A stretch of 64,000 bases of DNA from Bugula neritina (lineage: Eukaryota; Bryozoa; Gymnolaemata; Cheilostomatida; Bugulidae). The DNA lies in NCBI GenBank assembly GCA_964035545.1, contig OZ037765.1, positions 33,045,004 through 33,109,003 on the forward strand, given 5' to 3'. This document shows positions 25,501-40,500 of the stretch, one piece after another (positions within the stretch are counted from its first letter, which is position 1; every line of letters begins with the position of its first letter). A program made the translations under genes and the position numbers. The notes under the pieces are model-generated. The model worked only from the letters and a program-made list of their open reading frames with translations, had not been told where the DNA came from and did not search any database.

Positions 25501-28500
25501 ATACAATGAGATGGAAAAGGTGGAGTGCATCATGAATTGAAAAGCCACCCTCTCTCATGAAAAAGTGAATTATAATTTTGTTTTACTACTGTATTGAAAT
25601 ACCACAGTACTCTCCGGCTATGATGTAAAATTTTATTGCCACTAAGTATTTTGCTAAAGTTTTCATGTTGAACGAAGACTAGATATAGGATAATATTAAA
25701 GAAAACAGTGGTCTAGAAGCGTTAACCCTGACAAAGGCCATTGGTGATGTTAGGAAGACTACTCAGTCATAATTGCTCTTGTGCGTCATTTAAATAATTC
25801 CTTAGCCCAATTTAACAAATATCCTTCCCACCGGGTTTTTCACAGGGATAGTGACTATAAAGTTGCATGCATTTTACTTCATAAAAAAACAATGAAATCA
25901 CTTGTAATATGAAGTACTAATATCTACTGGTGATATAATTTGTTATTGATCAAATCGCATTCATTTTATTACATGAAACAATTTAAGGTAAAATATCACA
26001 AGGATTGGAAAAAACATTTTTGTTTTGTTGATAGAGTTTTTCAGAACTATAAACTGCTGCATGATATTTCATTATTTTCCTGATGTAAATTTTTATATCA
26101 TATTTTTGTATTACAGTCTTTCCCAGCTGACTCAGTTAGAGATACTATACATACAACGGAATCATCTCAACACAGTACCAGATGTTGTGTCATCACTCAC
26201 ATCACTTAAACAGCTGGATATGAGTTACTGTAGTAGAGTTGGTCTACCTGAGAGGTTTGTGTGTCACATGTTTATTACTACTTCACAACATCACTATTAC
26301 TACTCTGTAACCTATATTTATACACAACTTATATAGTATATATAATATAACATACAGGATACAGAGTATAGCTATAGTTTTTGTACTTAGCCTGAGTTCC
26401 CTGTGTTAGATAAGGAGCTGGTAAAGGTGCAGTGTAAAAATTGGAAAAACTTTAAACCTCTTCAAATGACTATGTGCAGGATGATGAAAGGAGTTGTATT
26501 ACTTATATATGAATATGTAAGATAGTTTACAATAATGTGTAAAGTTTGGAAAAGATACCCTCTTTCTATATGACCAGAAGCTGAATTATAAATTAGGAGT
26601 TGTATTATTTACATACGAATATTTTGTGTAGTTTAGAATAATTGTATGCATTATATGTTATTAGGAATTAAATATACAGCAATAATGTGGTTTATATTTT
26701 ATATATTACCATTAAATTGTCTGTATGCGTAGGGTCACACAACGCGGGTTTTCTGCATGGGGGTCCAAATTTTAGGGCACCTGTTCTGGGAACAACTTGC
26801 CACACAATGCATGGATTGTGGGTGCGGGAGCTCATTGGCTAACGAACTTGGAGTTTAACATTACTGCTCGCCTACAGACATTTGTTTTTTAAATTTACAT
26901 CATCGGCAAAGTGACTTTCCATATTATAAAAGTGGAAATGAAAACTATATGAAACTGTTTTAATTTAGTTCGATAAAAATTAAACCTCGAATTGAAATTA
27001 AAAAAGTGTGCTTGCTAAATGGTAATTAGCCAATTACATCAAACCTACACAAGCTTTCTGCACTTCCGTCTCAGCATGTTATCTGCATGGGCACCCACAC
27101 ACAACAGCCCATTTTTGAGCTAGATGGGTTAATTCTCCCTGCATGTTGCCAGCAGGGGTCACCCGCGCCGTGTGGCTCTATGCTAAGCTGACTAAGTAGT
27201 TAGTAATAACTATGTCATAACTCATTATTCTTAGCAGTGAATAGAAAAAAGCTGCCTAAAACCAACCAGCAGCTCTGTGCAAAAACTCTTAAAACTTTCA
27301 TAAATTATACTATGCAGACCTGTTTACTCTGAATACTTTGAAACAAAACAGCATCCTAGGTTAAACACGAATATATATTGAAAACATAGTTTAGCATGTA
27401 TTGAACCAGAACTAGTAACATTCAGTCATGACAATATTGTGTGAAAATTTTACAATCTGAAGTGAATCTGTATTATATTTATGGCATTATATCAAGTACT
27501 ATTATCCTGCTTTATTCAGGATGTTATTTTGACTGATACTCAATATTTCCCGAAAATAAAAACATGTGATATTTGACTCATACTCATATAAGTACTGCAT
27601 GTTATACTTATATTGTATGCAACTTTGTTCTCTTCTTATATTCTGTATATCTTTATGTTCTAGTGTGGATCAGCTGACTCAGTTAGAGACACCAGACATA
27701 GTAGACAATAGCCTCAAGACAGCACCAGATGTTGTGTCATCACTTAAACAGTTGAACATGAATAGATGTGGAATATCCAGTCTACCTGAAAGGTTTGTGG
27801 TCGCATGTGTATCACTACTTCACAACGTAATTATTACCTTCCTTTATAATGTATTTATACACAACTTATAGAATATAGAATAAGTACAGGATACAGGATA
27901 TAGCTTTTTATTCAAACTTTTCAGGCTTAGTCTGAGATTCCTGTATTCTACAATGAAACGATAAGGGTGCAGTGTAAATATTTATAGAGCCACCCTCTTT
28001 CTCGACTCTGAATAGAAATATTGTAGTGAATTTTAGTATTGCATTAGTTAGTTATGTTATATTGAAAGGGTAACTCTATGTCGGACTGCCGCCATTCGGC
28101 CGACAGCTTCATGTCGACAGTATCATGTCATCAGGATGGCCTGATCGTGTTGGCCAATGAAACAGGACTGACAATTGATGAGTAGGCGGAGTTTCAAACG
28201 CGTAGTGGAAGCATGTTAGACAGCTTCATCGGCAGAGTGGATCGAGTTCTAGTAATGTGAAGTTGTATGCAAATCACTCTATATTATGTAATCGTGTGTG
28301 TTAATGTTAGTAGTTTTATTTTTGTATAGTTTGTAACAATAAAGTCTATTGTAATTGTGAGAAACCTGGTGAAGTAGCTTTATATAAGTAGACCCACTAA
28401 TTATATAGTGAATCAGAAATTCACTACGGTGGTGGCAGCGGTGGGATCTTTCTTATAATAAGTGCTCCTAGCCAGGGAGTAAAACAATGGCCGACGACGA

Positions 28501-31500
28501 GGACGTGCCCGATCAGGAACCAGTAGTGATGGAGGAGGATGACATAGGCGGCCCAGCACTGCCTATGGACAGGTATCACTTACGTGCTCCCATCATTTCA
28601 GGAGAAGAGGATGTGGAGCAATTTATTACTGAGTTTAGTAATGTGGCAGCCATCTGTCGATGGCCTGCCAGGGTGACTCTGATCTAGCTACGGTTGTGTC
28701 TGACAGGGCCGGCTAAACCCTATGGGATAGGCCAAGATGCTGGTGACATATTTGAAGCATTGAGAGCTCGGTTTAGGTTAACCGCTCGAGATGCTCGCGT
28801 GCAGCTTCAAGGACTTAGGAGAAACCCTAAGACTAACTTGCGAGAGCACGCATCCGTAGTCGAACGACTGACACAAGTCGCGTATGGCGACTTGCCTGCT
28901 GATAGTCGACAGAGCTTGGCACTGGATGCATTCCTCCAGTCTAATAATAACCTCGTGCTAAAGTAACACCTGCTGGTAGGCGAGGTTGATACAATGGAGC
29001 GAGCTCTCAGGCTTGAAAATGCCTATTTCCAAGTCGACAGTACATGCTGTACATGTCGCCACGGTGGCAGCCGACGAGCCGACTAGCTTGACCACAAGCT
29101 TGGTTCGCGAGTTGTTAGCCGAAATCAGGGAACTACGCCAGCAGTCGACAGCTGAACGACCTACCAGGCCGCCATTAGTGGTCGACGGCAAGGGGAACCC
29201 CATATGCTGAGGTTATAGTAGTGTTGAGCACTTCATACAAAGTTGCCCCCATGGTAGAGGAAGGCAGTTAAATGGAAACGGCCAATGGTAGACTCCGCCA
29301 ACCGTGGGCCTCGGTTTAACCCTCCGAGGCCAAGGCCCGAACCCAATGGGGTGAGGAGGCCTCCTTCGCCAGAATGGCAAGCCCCCGGGAGAGTTAGCAG
29401 GCCGCAAAGCCCGCCAAAACCTCCGGCTTGGGCACTCAAAAATTGCTTTGAAGGTTTGCCTGATGAGGGGATGTATGACGCGTGGGAGCATGACAGGGAT
29501 TTTCTTCGGTTGCCCACACGAGCGCAGGTCCGAGCATTCACTCGGCCGCCCGTGTTTGAGCAAGTCTGAGATGTAGCCCACTTGCCCACGCGATGTCGAC
29601 GACTCTCTCGCAAACGGAAAGCACAGGTGCATCCCCAACTCCATGCACATGAGGTGTCACCTCAAGAGACGAACCGCTCAGTGAGCGCCCAGCCATATGA
29701 GACCAGCTATTTCCTCCCCGGTAAACTTGCCGAAAAAGCGGCAACTGTTCTATTAGACACTGGGTATACCAGAAATCTTCTGAGCCGGCGTCTGTTAGAC
29801 ACACTCAGTGCCAGGGACAGGGCTAGCCTGGAACCACATGACGGGGAACACGGCACGTTGGCGGACAGGTCGTGTTTTCTTTTCTATGAGGTAGTAGAGT
29901 TTACTGGTAGAGTTCGTGATCAGGTGATCAGTGAGACCTGTATCGTCAGTCAACTCAAGGAGGATGCCATCTTAGGCATGCCATTTCTGAAGCGACACAG
30001 GTGCCACATTGACTTCAATAAGTCGGCGGTGGTGGTGGCCGGGCGTGAGCTGGCCTGTGTCGACCGATTTTGCCGGCCCTTGGTGGGGGGAGTGCAAGTG
30101 GTACAGCGCTGCGCTGTACCTGGGCACTCTTGGGCTACAGTTTGTTGCAGAGTGAACTGTAGGGAAATCTCCAAGTTGGAAGTGGTGGAAAGTGCACTGG
30201 GGGGCGTCCAGCTTGCTAAGAGTCTGAATAGACTGGATGAGCGGGGGGAGTTCCTAGTCCAGGGTGTGAATCTTTTCACGGAGCCGGTAGACTTGCTGGC
30301 TGAGTCCCTAGTGGGGAAGTTCCACTCTGTAGAGGAGGAGGATGTCGGCCCGGCTCTGGAAACAGCAGACAGAGGCTGGCGGGTTCCCACTAGGGACGGC
30401 AGAGGGCCGGTACCTGAACATGTAGCAGAGTTGTACAGGGATGCCTGTGAAGGCTGTGAGAGTAAGCGGTAACGCCTAGTAATGGCGCAGTTACTTTCTG
30501 AGTACAAGGACGTGTTCAGCTGCGGCGACCATGACATGGGCCGAGCGAAGGCTGTCTGTCATGAGATACCCCTGGCGGCGGGAACGGTGCCCATCCGGCA
30601 GCCGACCCGCCAGTTAGGTCCTGAGAAGGAAAGGGAAGTGAGCCGACAGGTGCAAGACTTTCTGAATCGGGACCTGATTGAACCAGGCCAGCGGGCCTGG
30701 AGTCTTCCAGTTGACCTGGTTTGGAAAAAGGATGGGAGCTGGAGGTTTTGCGTTGACTCTCACAGGCTGAACAGCACGACCATCAAGGACGCTTACCCTC
30801 TTCCTAGGATCGACGAGTCGCTAGATGCCTTAGCTGGTAGCAAGTTCTTTAGTACGTTGGACTTGTTAAGCGGGTATTGGCAGGTGCCCCTGAGTCCTGA
30901 AGCACAAGACAAGGCCGCGTTTATTACGCGGGATGGGCTCTGGAAATGGAAGGTGTTGCCGTTCGGACTTACGTCCGCACCGGCCACCTTCCAGCGACTC
31001 ATGGAGCAGATCCTGAGTGGGCTGCTCTGGAAGACCTTGTTCATCTATCTCGATGACGTCATTGTCACCTCCCCCGACTTCGACACTCATGTCAGTCGGC
31101 TCAGAGAGGTGTTTGACAGACTTCGAGCTGCTGGTCTGAAGCTCAAGCCCTCAAAGTTTGCGTTACTGCAACAAGAGGTTAAGTACCTGGGCCATGTAGT
31201 TGGTCGAGACGGGATCGCCATCGACCCCGAGAAGGTACGGGCTGTGAGGGACTGGGAGATTCCTGGCGACCTCCCTGAATTGCGGGCATTCCTGGGGCTG
31301 GTAGGGTACTATCGTCAGTACATACCGGGTTTTGCAGGAATTCGGCAGCCACTAAACTGGCTGACAGCAAAGGGAGTGCGATGGCATGGAAGCATACAGA
31401 ACAGCAGGCATTTAACCACCTCAAGGATCGCTTGGTATAGGCGCCCATCTTGGCGTACCCTGACCCGGCGAAAGAATACATTTTGGATACTGATGCCAGT

Positions 31501-34500
31501 AACCACAATGTGGTGGCTGTGCTGTCTCAGGTCCAAGATGGTCGCGAGGTGGTGGTAGCTTACTATAGTAAGGCCCTGTTGGCGCCTGAGATGAACTACT
31601 GTACAACCAGGAGAGGACCCCTGGCGGTAGTCAAGGCGGTTAAACACTTTAGACCGTATCTGTATGGGTGTACGTTCAGATTACAAACGGATCATGCGTC
31701 TTTGATATGGCTGTGTCGACGGGTTGAATCATCAAGCCAAGTGGCGCGCTGGCTGGAAATCCTGGCAGAGTTTTCTCATCGGATAGATCACCGACCCGGT
31801 AAGAAACACGGCAATGCCGACGGACTCAGCCGCCACCAGGCAAATGGGTGTAAGCAATGCCAAAATATCGAGCGTAAGGATGGTGGACCCCCCCGCTCGG
31901 ACGTTGAGGAACAGTTGGGGAAAGCAGGTGCATATAGCTGGGAAGAAGGACAACTTCGGTCCGAATCCCCTAAGGAGGCTGTTACCAACCTTCACGCAAA
32001 CCCCACGCTGCTCAGGAACGTCAAAGAGCTGTGTCGGCTCCAAGCTACACTACCAGGGGTGGTAGCCGACCTAGTCTGGGCCAAGAAGGAGGGACGGCAG
32101 ACTAGTAAGACCGAGCAGCAGGTGAAGAGTGAAGAGTTTAGGTATTTCTGCAATTGCTGGGACTACCTCTGGCTTAACGGCGAGGGGCTGTTAACGATAA
32201 CGTTAGCAGCCGGCACCAATCGCCGTGAATGAGAGAGGGTAGTCTGTCCGTCTGCTCTGAGGCGGGAGTTGATCATTTACACCCATAGGCAAGCTCATGC
32301 AGGAGCCAGGCGTGTTACTCAGTGTCTTCAACTCCAATGATTTTGGCCCGGTATTACCCGGGATGTCCGACTCCGGGTGCGGAAGTGTGAGGTATGCCAA
32401 GCTAGTCAGCATGGCCGCTCTACTGATACTGCCGGGAGGCGCTGCCACCATGCCGGTCGTCCGTGGCAGGTAGTTGCTGTAGATCTGCTGGGCCCCATGC
32501 CCACGACAGTCAGAGGTAATAACTGGATATTGGTGTTAACTGACCATTTCACGCAGTGGGCTGATGCACTGGCTATTTCAGATGCGTCGGCACCGACGGT
32601 GGCCAGAGCTTTTGATCAGCAGGTGTTTTGCTATTTCGGCTTGTTAGAACAGATCTACTCTGATCAAAGCGCCCAGTTTCAGTCGCAACTCATGAGCAAT
32701 CTTTGTAAAACGTGGGGGTAAACCAGAGTCGGACGACCCCGTACCACCCGCAAGGGAATGGGGTTGTGGAGCGGAACAACCGGATGCTAATTTACTCACG
32801 GAGAAGCCTGCTTATCGGTAACAGTCAGGAAGAGTGGGACTCGGTGTTGCCGCAAATCATGCGAGCTTACCGTAGTACCCCTCACTCCAGTACGCTGGAG
32901 ACCCCTAATTTTCTCAGAGAAACCAGGGTTCCTGAACTTACCATATTCCGGCTCCAGAGAGCAGCGTCTATGATTACGTTAATGAGCTCGTGAAATGCAT
33001 GAGGACAGCTCACGAGGTGCTACGTGAGCAGCAGTGACAGGTCAGGAGTGGTGACTCTGACGACCCCCCTTTGTATAAGGTGGGAGACTTGGTCTGGATG
33101 ACCAGTCATTGCCGGCGGCGCGAACAGGCGGCTAAGTTACAGCAAAAGTTTGTGGGTCCACAAGGTGAAACGGTCTGGACAAGTGTCGATCCAGAACGAG
33201 GCACGGCCAAAACTGTACTGGGCGAGCCCTGACGCAGCAGGACAGGCCCCTCCGCTCTAAAAAGCTTGCACGACTCCCTCCTATGAGAGGGCGAGGCATG
33301 GCATATAGAGAAATAGAGGAGGTGCTGCCAGATCAGGAGGGAGAGGCCGACGTGCCGACCGATCCGCCCCGGCCGCCTACACTCCAGGAGGAGGCGACCG
33401 ACACACCGGAAGACCGGTCTGAGCCGGCCCCACCACCAGTGGAGCCAGCCGACATGCCTGTCGCTCCGGATGAGATGGTAATTTCTCAGATTCACGAGGA
33501 AGAGGCAACTAGGGAGGAGCCACCCGTATTAGTTAAATCCCCCCCCCCGTACTGGCGACACCACCGGTGGTGGTATAATCACCAGTACCAGCAAATCCTC
33601 CAGTACAGTTGGAACATAGTCAGCGTACTAGGACGCCACCATCTGATTTAAGAGACTTCTGGTGTGACATGGTCGACATGCTCCGTATTTTATAGCCTGT
33701 CGACTTGTACAAAAAAAGTCTGGGGGCAAGGTAATTGATAGTGGCGGATAGAATAGGTCAGCCGAGGGGTCAGCAGAGCAAAGCCAACTCAATAGCGCAT
33801 GGGGTGGTACATAACCACTCTAGCTGTGAGCGCTCTTTTCAGTTACAACCAGCAAACAGGCAGCACTTCTTTTTGCAGTAAATAAATTTGGCTACTACGA
33901 GCCCTATATAAACAGACAGCGAACATTATGTCTAATGCAGCAACTGTTTTGGAGGGTGAGACTGAAGCTGTGTCTGCTGAGATACAGGCACTACTCGATA
34001 CACCGACAGCAGCATGGGACAACATGTGTCAGAGGAGAGGATTGACATGTTGTCCGACATTCACTTATCAACAGTGTCGGACCAATCGACTACAACGACT
34101 AACCAGACTGTTAAACAAGTTGACATTACTGAACTAACTGGCGGACCGCTTGAATTGCCACAAGCTTTGTTACGGCGTACTACCTGGACAACTAGACAGA
34201 CGAAAACTCTAATACAGGCACTGATAGGGACTGATGACAATAGGCGGTGTGATGAATGCAGACGAACTTTCTCGACTATGAAACAACTCAAAATACACAT
34301 GCCACAACATTTTACTGTAACCTTCTGTCCCTGTGGAGTCCACCACTTCTACAGGGGCGCTATACTGTGACACCAAAGGAATCAGAACTGTTACATCGGA
34401 CACCTATACAAAATTGACGCCGACTCATACACTGAATTTAGAGAGATGATACTGCTTCATGTGACCGACCCAGATCGACGCCAGACGCCACTAGACCAGT

Positions 34501-37500
34501 TCCCCGCGACCCGAACAACGGTGGAAAGCGATTCAGACGCAGGCCCCCAGCCTCTGGAGACCACGAGGACAACACCAGCCCCTGAGGTGACGACTCAGCC
34601 TCTCCAAATTCTTGTGTCCCGTGCCGGACGCACAATAGAAGTAGACTCCCCACCCCTGACCACAACTACCTCCTTCTTCCCTAGTCGCCGACAGAAGAAG
34701 AGAAAGAGCCCTAGTGACCGGACTAACAAAAATACTATCCCCGACCAGTCTCTATTGACAGATGTAAAGAAGTTACAGAGGCGTATGGCGTATGTACATA
34801 TATGGAGTGGGTCCTTTCATACGACATCAGAGAATTTACAGTATGGTTGAGCATAACCAACTTTTTAGAGGACTATTTGAAGGCTCTCAACTGAAAACTA
34901 GATGACTTCCGCTGCTGCTTTGCTTCACCGTATTTATTGCTATAGTCAAGCTTTCCTAATCTGTTTCCCTGTGCACTGTTTTCAGTATGAAATTTTGCAT
35001 CATTCTGAAAATGTTTGCATACTAGTTTAATTACACTGTTGGCTTACATTATCGTTTGGTCTTGGATTAAATGTATGTTTCTTTTATAAATTGATGGCAG
35101 ACAGATTTTAACTAAAAAAAATACAAACTTAAGTCTAAAACCTGGTGTGCCCTGTTATAATTAACATATGAAAATAATTGGTGGGGCAAGTTGTACCTGG
35201 TTCAACTTGCCCCACTTCCTGTGTGGTTCAACTGACCTCACACTATCACGGGCTACATATTATTGTCAATATCTGCTGTGAATGAAATATTTCTGCAAGT
35301 TTATGTCATTGTACAGCTTTGAAAGCATGTTGACAATACATGCCTAAATTTATTTGACTGTGCTCTTAAAATTTGAGAAGCCATGTAACTGTTTATGAAA
35401 AATATAAAGTTTTAGTTTGCTCATTTTTCATGCAAAATTGTGAAAAATACTCGCTTGAACCTGAAAACTTCTGCTTGGAGTTTATTTGTTTCTATATATT
35501 TTTATATATTTATATATTTTCTATATTGAAAATATAATCTGACATGTATTAAATTAAAACTGGTAATATTCAGTCTATGAGATAGTGCGTGTAAATTGTA
35601 CAATGTGGAGTATATATGTATTATATTTACTGAATTCATTATATGAGGTACTATTATCCTGCTTTATTCAGGATGTTATTTTGACTGATACTAAATAGTT
35701 TATGAAATACAGAGATGTGATATTTGACTCATACACATGCCAGTATTGCATATTATCCTCATACTTTGCTTTGTTTTAATGCATGTCTTTATATTACAGT
35801 TTCTCCCAGCTGACTCAGTTAGAGATACTAAACATAGGAGACAATACTCTCAACACAGTACCAGATGTTGTGTCATCACTCACATCACTTAAACAGTTGA
35901 AGATGAATAGATGTGGTATATCCAGTCTACCTGAAAGGTTTGTGTGTCACATGTTTATTTTGTTATTTCTTCTTAACATCATAACCATCTCCCTTTAATT
36001 TATATTTATACATAACTATTAGTATATAAGATATGTACAGGTTATAAATGTGTATGTAGAAATTTGTACCCACTGTAAGGTTTTGGTAGAGTACAATGAG
36101 ATAGAAAAGGTGGAGTGCATCATGAAGTGAAAAGCCACCCTTTCTCATGAAAAAGTGAATTATAATTTTGTTTCACTACTGTATTGAAATACCACAGTAC
36201 TCCCCAGCTATAATGTAAAATTTTATTGCTACCAAGCATTTTGCTAAAGATTTCATGTGGAACGAAGACTAGATATAGGATGTTATTAAAGAAAACAGTG
36301 GTCTAGGGGCTTGAACCCTGACAAAGGCCATTGATGATGTTAGGAAGACTATACCCAGTCATAATTGCTCTTGTGCGCCATTTAAATAATTCCTTAGCCC
36401 GATTTACCAAAAATCCTTTCCACCGGGTTTTTCAAAGGGATGGTGACTATAAAGTTGCATGCATTTTACTCTATAAGAAAACAATGAAATCACTCGTAAT
36501 ATGAAGTACTAATATCTACTATAGTGACATAATTTGTTACTGATCAAATTGCCTTCATTTTATTACATGAAACAATTTAAAGTAAAATATCATAAGGATT
36601 GGAAAAACATTTTTGTTTTGTTGATAGAATTTTTCAGAACTATAAACTGCTGCATGATATTTTATTATTTTCCTGATGTAAATTTTTATATCATTTTTTT
36701 GTATCACAGTTTTTCCCAGCTGACTCAGTTAGAGATACTATACATACAACAGAATCATCTCAACACAGTACCAGATGTTGTGTTATTACTCACATCACTT
36801 GAACAGCTGGATATGAGTTACTGTAGTAGAGTTGGTCTACCTGAGAGGTTTGTGTGCCACATGTGGCACACAAACCTCTCAGGTAGTAATAAACATGGAA
36901 CGGTCTAGACAAGTGTCGATCCAGAATGAGGCACGGCCAAAACTGTACTGGGCGAGCCCTGACGCAGCAGGACAGGCCCCTCCGCTCTAAAAAGCTCGCA
37001 CGACTCCCTCCTATGAGAGGGCGAGGCATGGCATATAGAGAAATAGAGGAGGTGCTGCCAGATCAGGAGGGAGAGGCCGACGTGCCGACCAATCCGCCCC
37101 GGCCGCCTACACTCCAGGAGGAGGCGGCCGACACACCGGAAGACCGGTCTGAGCCGGCCCCACCACCGGTGGAGCCAGCCGACATGCCTGTCGCTCCGGA
37201 TGAGATGGTAATTCCTCAAATTCACGAGGAAGAGGCAACTAGGGAGGAGCCACCCGTATTAGTTAAATCCCCCCCCGTACTGGCGACACCACCGGTGGTG
37301 GTAGAGTCACCAGTATCAGCAAATCCTCCAGTACAGTTGGATTGTAGTCAGCGTACTAGGGCGCCACCATCTGATTTAAGAGACTTCTGGTGTGACATGG
37401 TCGACATGCTCAGTATTTTATAGCCTGTCGACTTGTACAAAAAAAGTCTGGGGGCAAGGTAATTGATAGTGGCGGATAGAATAGGTCAGCCGAGGGGTCA

Positions 37501-40500
37501 GCAGAGCAAAGCCAACTCAATAGCGCATGGGGTGTTACATAACCACTCTAGCTGTGATCGCTCTTTTCAATTACAACCAGCAAACAGGCAGCACGTGTTT
37601 TTGCAGTAAATAAATTTGGCTACTACGAGCCTTATATAAACAGACAGCGAACATTATGTCTAATGCAGCAACTGTTTTGGAGGGTAAGACTGAAGCTGTG
37701 TCTGCTGATACAGGCACTACTCGATACACCGACAGCAGCATGGGACAACATGTGTCAGAGGAGAGGATTGACATGTTGTCCGACATTCACTTATCAACAG
37801 TGTCGGACCAATCGACTACAACGACTAACCAGACTGTTAGACAAGTTGACATTACTGAACTAACTGGCGGACCGCTTGAATTGCCACAAGCTTTGTTACG
37901 GCGTACTACCTGGACAACTAGACAGACGAAAACTCTAATACAGGCACTGATAGGGACTGATGACAATAGACGGTGTGATGAATGCAGACGAACTTTCTCG
38001 ACTATGAAACAACTCAAAATACACATGCCACAACATTTTACTGTAACCTTCTGTCCCTGTGGAGTCCACCACTTCTACAGGGGCGCTATACTGCGACACC
38101 AAAGAAATCAGAACTGTTACATCGGACACCTATACAAAATTGACGCCGACTCCTACACTGAATTTAGAGATATGATACTGCTTCATGTGACCGACCCAGA
38201 TCGACGCCAGACGCCACTAAACCAGTTCCCCGCGACCCGAACAACGGTGGAAAGCGTTTCAGACGCAGACCCCCAGCCTCTGGAGACCACGAGGACAACA
38301 CTAGCCCCTGAGGTGACGACTCAGCCTCTCCGTATTCTCATGTCCCGTGCCGGACGCACAATAGAAGTAGACTCCCCACCCCTGACCACAACTACCTCCT
38401 TCTTCCCTAGTCGCCGACAGAAGAAGAGAAAGAGCCCTAGTGACCGGACTAACAAAAATACTATCCCCGACCAGTCTCTATTGACAGATGTAAAGAAGTT
38501 ACAGAGGCGTATGGCGTATGTACATATATGGAGTGGGTCCTTTCATACGACATCAGAGAATTTACAGTATGGTTGAGCATAACCAACTTTTTAGAGGACT
38601 ATTTGAAGGCTCTCAACTGAAAACTAGATGACTTCCGCTGCTGCTTTGCTTCACCGTATTTATTGCTATAGTCAAGCTTTCCTAATCTGTTTCCCTGTGT
38701 GTTTTCAGTATGAAATTTTGCATCATTCTGAAAATGTTTGTTTCTATATTTTTATATATTTGTATACTTTCTATATTGAAAATATAATCTGACATGTATT
38801 AAATTAGAACTGGTAATATTCAGTCTATGAGATAGTGTGTGTAAATTGTACAATGTGGAGTATATATGTATTATATTTACTGCATTCATTATATGAGGTA
38901 CTATTATCCTGCTTTATTCAGGATGTTATTTTGACTGATACTCAATAGTTTATGAAATACAGAGATGTGATATTTGACTCATACACATGTCAGTATTGCA
39001 TATTATCCTCATACTTTGCTTTGTTTTAATGCATGTCTTTATATTACAGTCTCTCTCGGCTGACTCAGTTAGAGAAACTAGACATAGGATCCAATACTCT
39101 CAACACAGTACCAGATGTTGTGTCATCACTCACATCACTTAAACAGTTGGACATGAATAGTTGTGGTATATCCAGTCTACCTGAGAGGTTTGTGTGTCAC
39201 ATGTTTATTATTTCTTCTTAACATCATAACCATCTCCCATTTAAATTATATTTATACAAAACTATTAGTATATAAGATATGTACAGGTTATAAATGTGTA
39301 TATATAGGTAGAATTTTGTACCCACTTTAAGGTTTTGGTAAAATCCAATGAGATGGAAAAGGTGGAGTGCATCATGAATTGAAAAGCCACCCTCTCTCAT
39401 GAAAAAGTGAATTACAAATTTGATCTACTGCTGTATTAAAATACTCCAGTACTCCCTAGCTATAATGTAAAACTCTATAGCTAAGCATTTTGCTAAAGTT
39501 TCCATGTGGAAAGAATACTAGATATAGAATATCAATGAAGAAAACAATGGTCTAGGGGTTTGAGCCCCGACAAAGGCTATTGATGATGTTAGGAAGACTA
39601 CCCAGTCATAATTGCTCCTGTGCATCATCTGAATAAGTCCATAGCCCCAGTTAACAAAAATCCTTTCATCAGGGATTTTCTCACAGGGATGGTGATTATA
39701 AATTTGCTTCAGTTTTATTTTTAAATTAAATAAAAAAATCATTTTTTATATAAAGCGATAACAGCTACTAGTGATGTAATTTGTTACTCATCACTATCAA
39801 ATCAAATGGTATTCATTATTAGATGAAACAAGTTAAGGTAAAATATCATGAGGACTGCAAAAATACTTTTGTTTTGTTGTTAGAATTTTTCAGAACTGTA
39901 AACTGCTGCATGATACTTTATTCTCTTCCTGTTGTAATTTTTTATATTATATTTTTATATTACAGTTTCTCCCAGCTGACTCAGTTAGAGAAACTAGACA
40001 TAGGAAACAATACTCTCAACACAGTACCAGATGTTGTGTCATCACTCACATCACTTAAACAGTTGAAGATGAATAGATGTGGTATATTTAGTCTACCTGA
40101 AAGGTTTGTGTGTCACATGTTTATTATTTCTTCTTAACATCATAACCATCTCCCTTTAAATTATATTTATACATAACTATTAGTATATAAGATATGTACA
40201 GGTTATAAATGTGTATATAGGTAGAAATTTGTATCCACCTTAAGGTTTTGATAAAATACAATGAGATGGAAAAGATTGAGTGCATCATGAATTGAAAAGC
40301 CACCCTCTCTCATGAGAAAGTGAATTATAATTTTGTTTCACTACTGTATTGAAATACCACAGTACTCCCCAGCTATAATGTAAAATTTTATTGCTACCAA
40401 GCATTTTGCTAAAGATTTCATGTGGAACGAAGACTAGATATAGGATGTTATTAAAGAAAACAGTGGTCTAGGGGCTTGAACCCTGACAAAGGCCATTGAT

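Larger units (their letters stand above)
28022..35100 (+). mobile_element. Ty3/Gypsy element 2, coding region nearly complete but broken, no 3' LTR
   Basis: Inserted in the intron after LRR exon 4 in the same orientation as the host gene. Order: LTR, gag, protease, RT, RNase H, integrase, proline-rich tail, then a zinc-finger ORF with its own TATA-like box. The right boundary is unclear: about 35.1-35.46 kb carries sequence also found after element 3, and LRR-intron sequence resumes at about 35.48 kb. Multiple stops and frameshifts make it inactive. Confidence 0.85.
36887..38740 (+). mobile_element. Partial Gypsy copy: pol tail plus zinc-finger ORF
   Basis: From about 36900 matches 33170 onward of element 2 (offset about 3,728 bp) through the proline-rich tail, TATA-like box and zinc-finger ORF, then rejoins LRR-intron sequence at about 38740 by a deletion at a GTTTG/ATTTG microhomology. 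No LTR, gag or RT. Confidence 0.85.

Noticed and set aside
28022-35100. Element 2 as an active retrotransposon
   Set aside because: It has several nonsense and frameshift lesions and no 3' LTR.
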